Source: Megachile rotundata
Taxonomy: Eukaryota; Arthropoda; Insecta; Hymenoptera; Megachilidae
Direction: 5' to 3'
Assembly (NCBI RefSeq): GCF_050947335.1
Contig: NC_134989.1
Location: forward strand, 7,743,501 to 7,807,500
Length of the DNA: 64,000 bases
How positions within the stretch are numbered: the stretch's first letter is position 1; each line of letters starts with the position of its first letter. The notes under the pieces were generated by a model. That model saw only the letters and a program-made list of their open reading frames with translations, did not search any database and was not told the DNA's origin. The position numbers and the translations under genes were made by a program. Of the stretch, positions 61,641 through 64,000 are shown one piece after another.

Positions 61641-62110
61641 AATTTTTATTTGAGAATTTAATTTGGTGTTTGGAAATTTTGGGCTATGGGGATTTTGAAA
61701 TTTGAAAATTGGGAAGTTTAGAAATTTGAGGATTTGGAATTGGGGAGTTTGAGATCTCAAGATTTGGGAATTTGGGGATTTTTAATTTTTGGGGAATTAA
61801 AATTTGAAAATTTTGGAATTTGGGGATTTATAATTTTGGGGAGTCGAAATTTCGAAATTTTGGAATTGGAAGATTCATAATTTTGGGGAGTCGAAATTTT
61901 GGGATTTGGAGATTTGAGAATTTGGAAGAGTAGGAATTTTTATAATTTGACAGATTGAACTATCAAGAATTTGGGAATTCGAGAATTCAAAAATTTGGAA
62001 ATTTGAAAATTTAGAAATTCAATCAAGAGATTTAGAAATATAGAAATTTTAGAATTTTGGAATTTGGGCATTCAGGAATTCAGAAATTTGCCAATATGAC
62101 TATTTAAGAG
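61641..62110. repeat. degenerate minisatellite, G-rich strand on +
   Basis: GGAATTTGGGGATTTATAAT-like units, including a 40- to 45-base composite with TTGGGGAGTCGAAATTT at about 61835 and 61886. Same dispersed family. Confidence 0.8.
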
Positions 62111-62771
62111 TCTGCTAAGCCTCCACGAAAAAGCTATGACTGATGGCATTAATATCTTCAATTAAATGAGACACCTTGTAAATTCGAGGGTCACCTTGCA
62201 ACCAGATTAAAAAACTCCAAGTTTCTAAAGGAACTGATTTTCTCCGATCGCATATAAAATCTTCATTTGTACATTAAATGACTGGAAAACGACCCAGAGA
62301 TCACACTACAGTAAAGATGCCTTTTAAAATGAAATTATCTGAAGATGCAAACAATTGTACACATAACAGCGTATATGATTTGATCCAAATTTGATCGCAC
62401 GAAATAACGATGTAATTTGAAATGGTATTAACAGGATTGTTTGAACGTAACTTTCTCGAAGCTGAAACGCGTGTTCCACGATTTTACGTCCAATCAAACT
62501 CCGTCTCAACCGATCTATTCGCTAACATCGGTTTGCTTTCGAACGACAAGTTAAAAGATGATGCGTATTTAAGCAGTGTCGAGTTAGGCGTTTTTTTGTA
62601 TACTTATGCCAAAACATTTCAGGGTCGACCATCGGTGTAACATCTCAGCGACATCTTCGTTTCCCCGAGCTTTCGCAACGTGATTTTGCCTGTATCTCGA
62701 TTGCATGTCATTTATGACTGATTTCTCCGAGTGGCGAAGATCGATGATATCGACGTCGCCCGGGACTGCCA
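62111..62771. other. 3' flank / probable 3' UTR of PLC-epsilon
   Basis: Unique DNA directly downstream of the PLC-epsilon stop codon in gene direction. A 66-codon minus-strand frame (62584-62784) and a 72-codon plus frame (62422-62640) are open but match nothing I know. The minisatellite at 61.6-62.1 kb bounds it. Confidence 0.45.
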
Positions 62772-64000
62772 CTATGACTTCCACATCCTCAACTTCCGCA
62801 GAGACACCTTCTTCAAGTGGATGGCTGCGTTCAGAATGTCGGACTCGCGCGTGTCCTCTCCATCGGAGTGGACTTCTCTTCTGCGACCAGACATCAGCAG
62901 ACGATGTCTGAGTCCTCTGGACGTGGGATCAGAAAGCGCTTCCGAAACAGGTACCTTCTCCTTGCTGGACCCCGGCAAGGAAACCGATCTCCCCACGGAG
63001 AATCCTTTGCTGAGCCTATCCAAAGTAGCCGGCAACAAATGTCGTCTCGGTATCGCCTGCTCTCTTTCCCTCAGAATGAATCTTCCGAGTGTTTTCCAGA
63101 AAGCTTGGGTGCTGTAAACGTTCTCGTCGTCGCGTAACACTCTCAGCTGACGATTGCCGCTACCAACCGCTCCTGTGCCTCCCCATTCGAGTTCCTCGAC
63201 CAAAGCGAACTTCATGGGATCCTCCATTCGCCTAGCCTTCACCAGAGCCTGGGCCAGGACGTCCTGAGCGGAACTGCTGACGGGTACACGTAGTATCGCG
63301 TACGGTATGTCCGGTGAAACGTTGTAGATGCAAACCAGGAAGGTGTCAGCCTCGTCCCAAATGTGTGTGGACGTGTCTCTCTCGGAATCGAGTTTGGAGT
63401 GACCGGCTGTGCTCCTGATGGAAGCTAACCAGGCTCTGCTACTGGGATCGTCGCCCACTCTCTTCAGCAAGAAACGTCCTTGACCTTTCCACAACGCTTG
63501 CGCCTGCAGAGGATGTTCTGTCGGATCCAAAACACGCTGGGTCGGTAACTCTTCTCTGTCTCGTTTTTCCCAGCCGCGCGAGACTTCTTCGACGAGGATG
63601 TACTCGTCTACGCGGTCTGGAGAGATTCCTGCCTTCTGAAGAGCTTGTAACATCACCTCCTGCGTTGTGCTCTCCTGGGTCACCTTTAAGATGGTGTACG
63701 GCTCGTCGGGTATCACGTGATAAACCATCAGGAAGAACATTCTTCTTTTCAAGGTTACACCGCCTAGGCCGGAGTCCACGGTGGTCAGTTTCTCCGGCTC
63801 CTTTCCAGATGATGGACGTTTGGATGACTCCTTGTGGTCGCGGCAGCAGGTGTTGTAATCGAGGCTCTCCTCTTCTAGGCGAGAGTAGATGAAGAGCGCC
63901 GAGAGTGCTAGCGGTTTATTCTTGCACGAACGCAAACGCACGTGTCTGTAGCCGGGTCTTAGACACTTTAACGGTATCACTCTTTGAGCGATCAGGTGGT
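62772..64000 (-). CDS. PLCE1: phospholipase C epsilon (PLCE1-like), carboxyl-terminal exon, cut by window edge
   Basis: A single open exon of about 408 residues runs from the window edge to a TAG at 62772-62774. It begins with the last strands of the PLC C2 domain (HLIAQRVIPLKCLRPGYRHV), typical of all metazoan PLCs. Two Ras-association domains follow, roughly 63743-63456 (MFFLMVYHVIPDEPYTILKV) and 63347-63066 (TFLVCIYNVSPDIPYAILRV). Both have the beta-grasp pattern and end in a GRF(I/L)L(K/R) strand. Tandem RA domains after C2 are unique to PLC-epsilon, which hydrolyses phosphatidylinositol 4,5-bisphosphate to IP3 and diacylglycerol and is controlled by Ras/Rap and Rho GTPases at membranes. 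A basic tail (HLKKVSLRKLRMWKS) closes the protein. The catalytic X and Y boxes and the CDC25 domain must lie beyond the window. The many plus-strand frames opposite are shadows. Confidence 0.92.
   Translation of the reverse strand, partial: HLIAQRVIPLKCLRPGYRHVRLRSCKNKPLALSALFIYSRLEEESLDYNTCCRDHKESSKRPSSGKEPEKLTTVDSGLGGVTLKRRMFFLMVYHVIPDEPYTILKVTQESTTQEVMLQALQKAGISPDRVDEYILVEEVSRGWEKRDREELPTQRVLDPTEHPLQAQALWKGQGRFLLKRVGDDPSSRAWLASIRSTAGHSKLDSERDTSTHIWDEADTFLVCIYNVSPDIPYAILRVPVSSSAQDVLAQALVKARRMEDPMKFALVEELEWGGTGAVGSGNRQLRVLRDDENVYSTQAFWKTLGRFILREREQAIPRRHLLPATLDRLSKGFSVGRSVSLPGSSKEKVPVSEALSDPTSRGLRHRLLMSGRRREVHSDGEDTRESDILNAAIHLKKVSLRKLRMWKS

Noticed and set aside
62584..62784. 66-codon minus-strand frame overlapping the PLC-epsilon stop
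   Set aside because: It is in a different frame from PLC-epsilon and lies in the expected 3' UTR. A frameshift extending the protein was considered, but the basic tail ending LRKLRMWKS looks like a natural terminus.
62731..63137. Plus-strand frames of 128 and 106 codons
   Set aside because: They are antisense shadows of the PLC-epsilon exon.
1..64000. CRISPR array, tRNA or rRNA gene, TTAGG telomere repeat
   Set aside because: I looked for direct repeats with unique spacers, tRNA-like B-box strings and TTAGG runs, and found none that hold up. The tandem repeats here have no spacers.

Overview
The window is AT-rich eukaryotic DNA from an arthropod, most likely an insect. A hymenopteran (bee-like) genome is my best guess, because AT-rich DNA with compact GT-AG introns alternates with CpG-bearing unique blocks, and because the gene set includes a phospholipase C-epsilon and sialate-lyase genes. 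The species cannot be named from the sequence alone. All gene models below were built by hand from conserved protein blocks, splice sites and reading phase.

Layout. Bases 1-19.5 kb hold no gene I can support. Blocks of a dispersed minisatellite with an 8-bp unit (CCCCAAAT or AAATTCCC, in both orientations) alternate with other tandem arrays (152, 84, 47, 16 and 15 bp), one well-defined MITE and unique GC-richer islands. This may be upstream or intronic DNA of the first gene. From 19.5 to 26.9 kb on the + strand lie the last six visible coding exons of a PTB-SH2 adaptor protein (candidate EGFRAP). It converges on a complete seven-exon DCAF13/SOF1 WD-repeat gene (- strand, 29.6-31.4 kb). DCAF13 is divergent from a FAM162/UPF0389 mitochondrial membrane protein gene (+, 32.9-34.1 kb), which converges on a MIX23/CCDC58 gene (-, 34.7-35.7 kb). 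This compact housekeeping cluster is followed by a 2.3-kb foldback-type repeat (36.6-38.9 kb) that carries seven copies of a CTCF-like motif.

Next comes a tandem pair of N-acetylneuraminate-lyase-like genes (-, 38.9-44.0 and 44.8-48.7 kb). The two have the same eight-exon structure with identical coding length in every exon, and the proteins are about 74% identical by hand alignment. From 48.7 to 62.8 kb the DNA is again gene-poor and rich in minisatellites, with one unrecognised open reading frame at 56.0-56.3 kb. The window ends inside the terminal coding exon of a PLC-epsilon gene (-, 62.8 kb to the edge), which shows the end of the C2 domain and two Ras-association domains.

Functional links. 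The PTB-SH2 adaptor and PLC-epsilon both belong to receptor tyrosine kinase/Ras signalling, but they lie about 36 kb apart and nothing here shows co-regulation. DCAF13 (ribosome biogenesis), FAM162 and MIX23 (mitochondria) form a dense housekeeping block with short intergenic gaps. The most unusual structures are the foldback with clustered CTCF-like sites, the pervasive 8-bp minisatellite family including a G-quadruplex-capable run, a 15-bp minisatellite that reads as a pentapeptide-repeat protein, and the duplicated sialate lyases.
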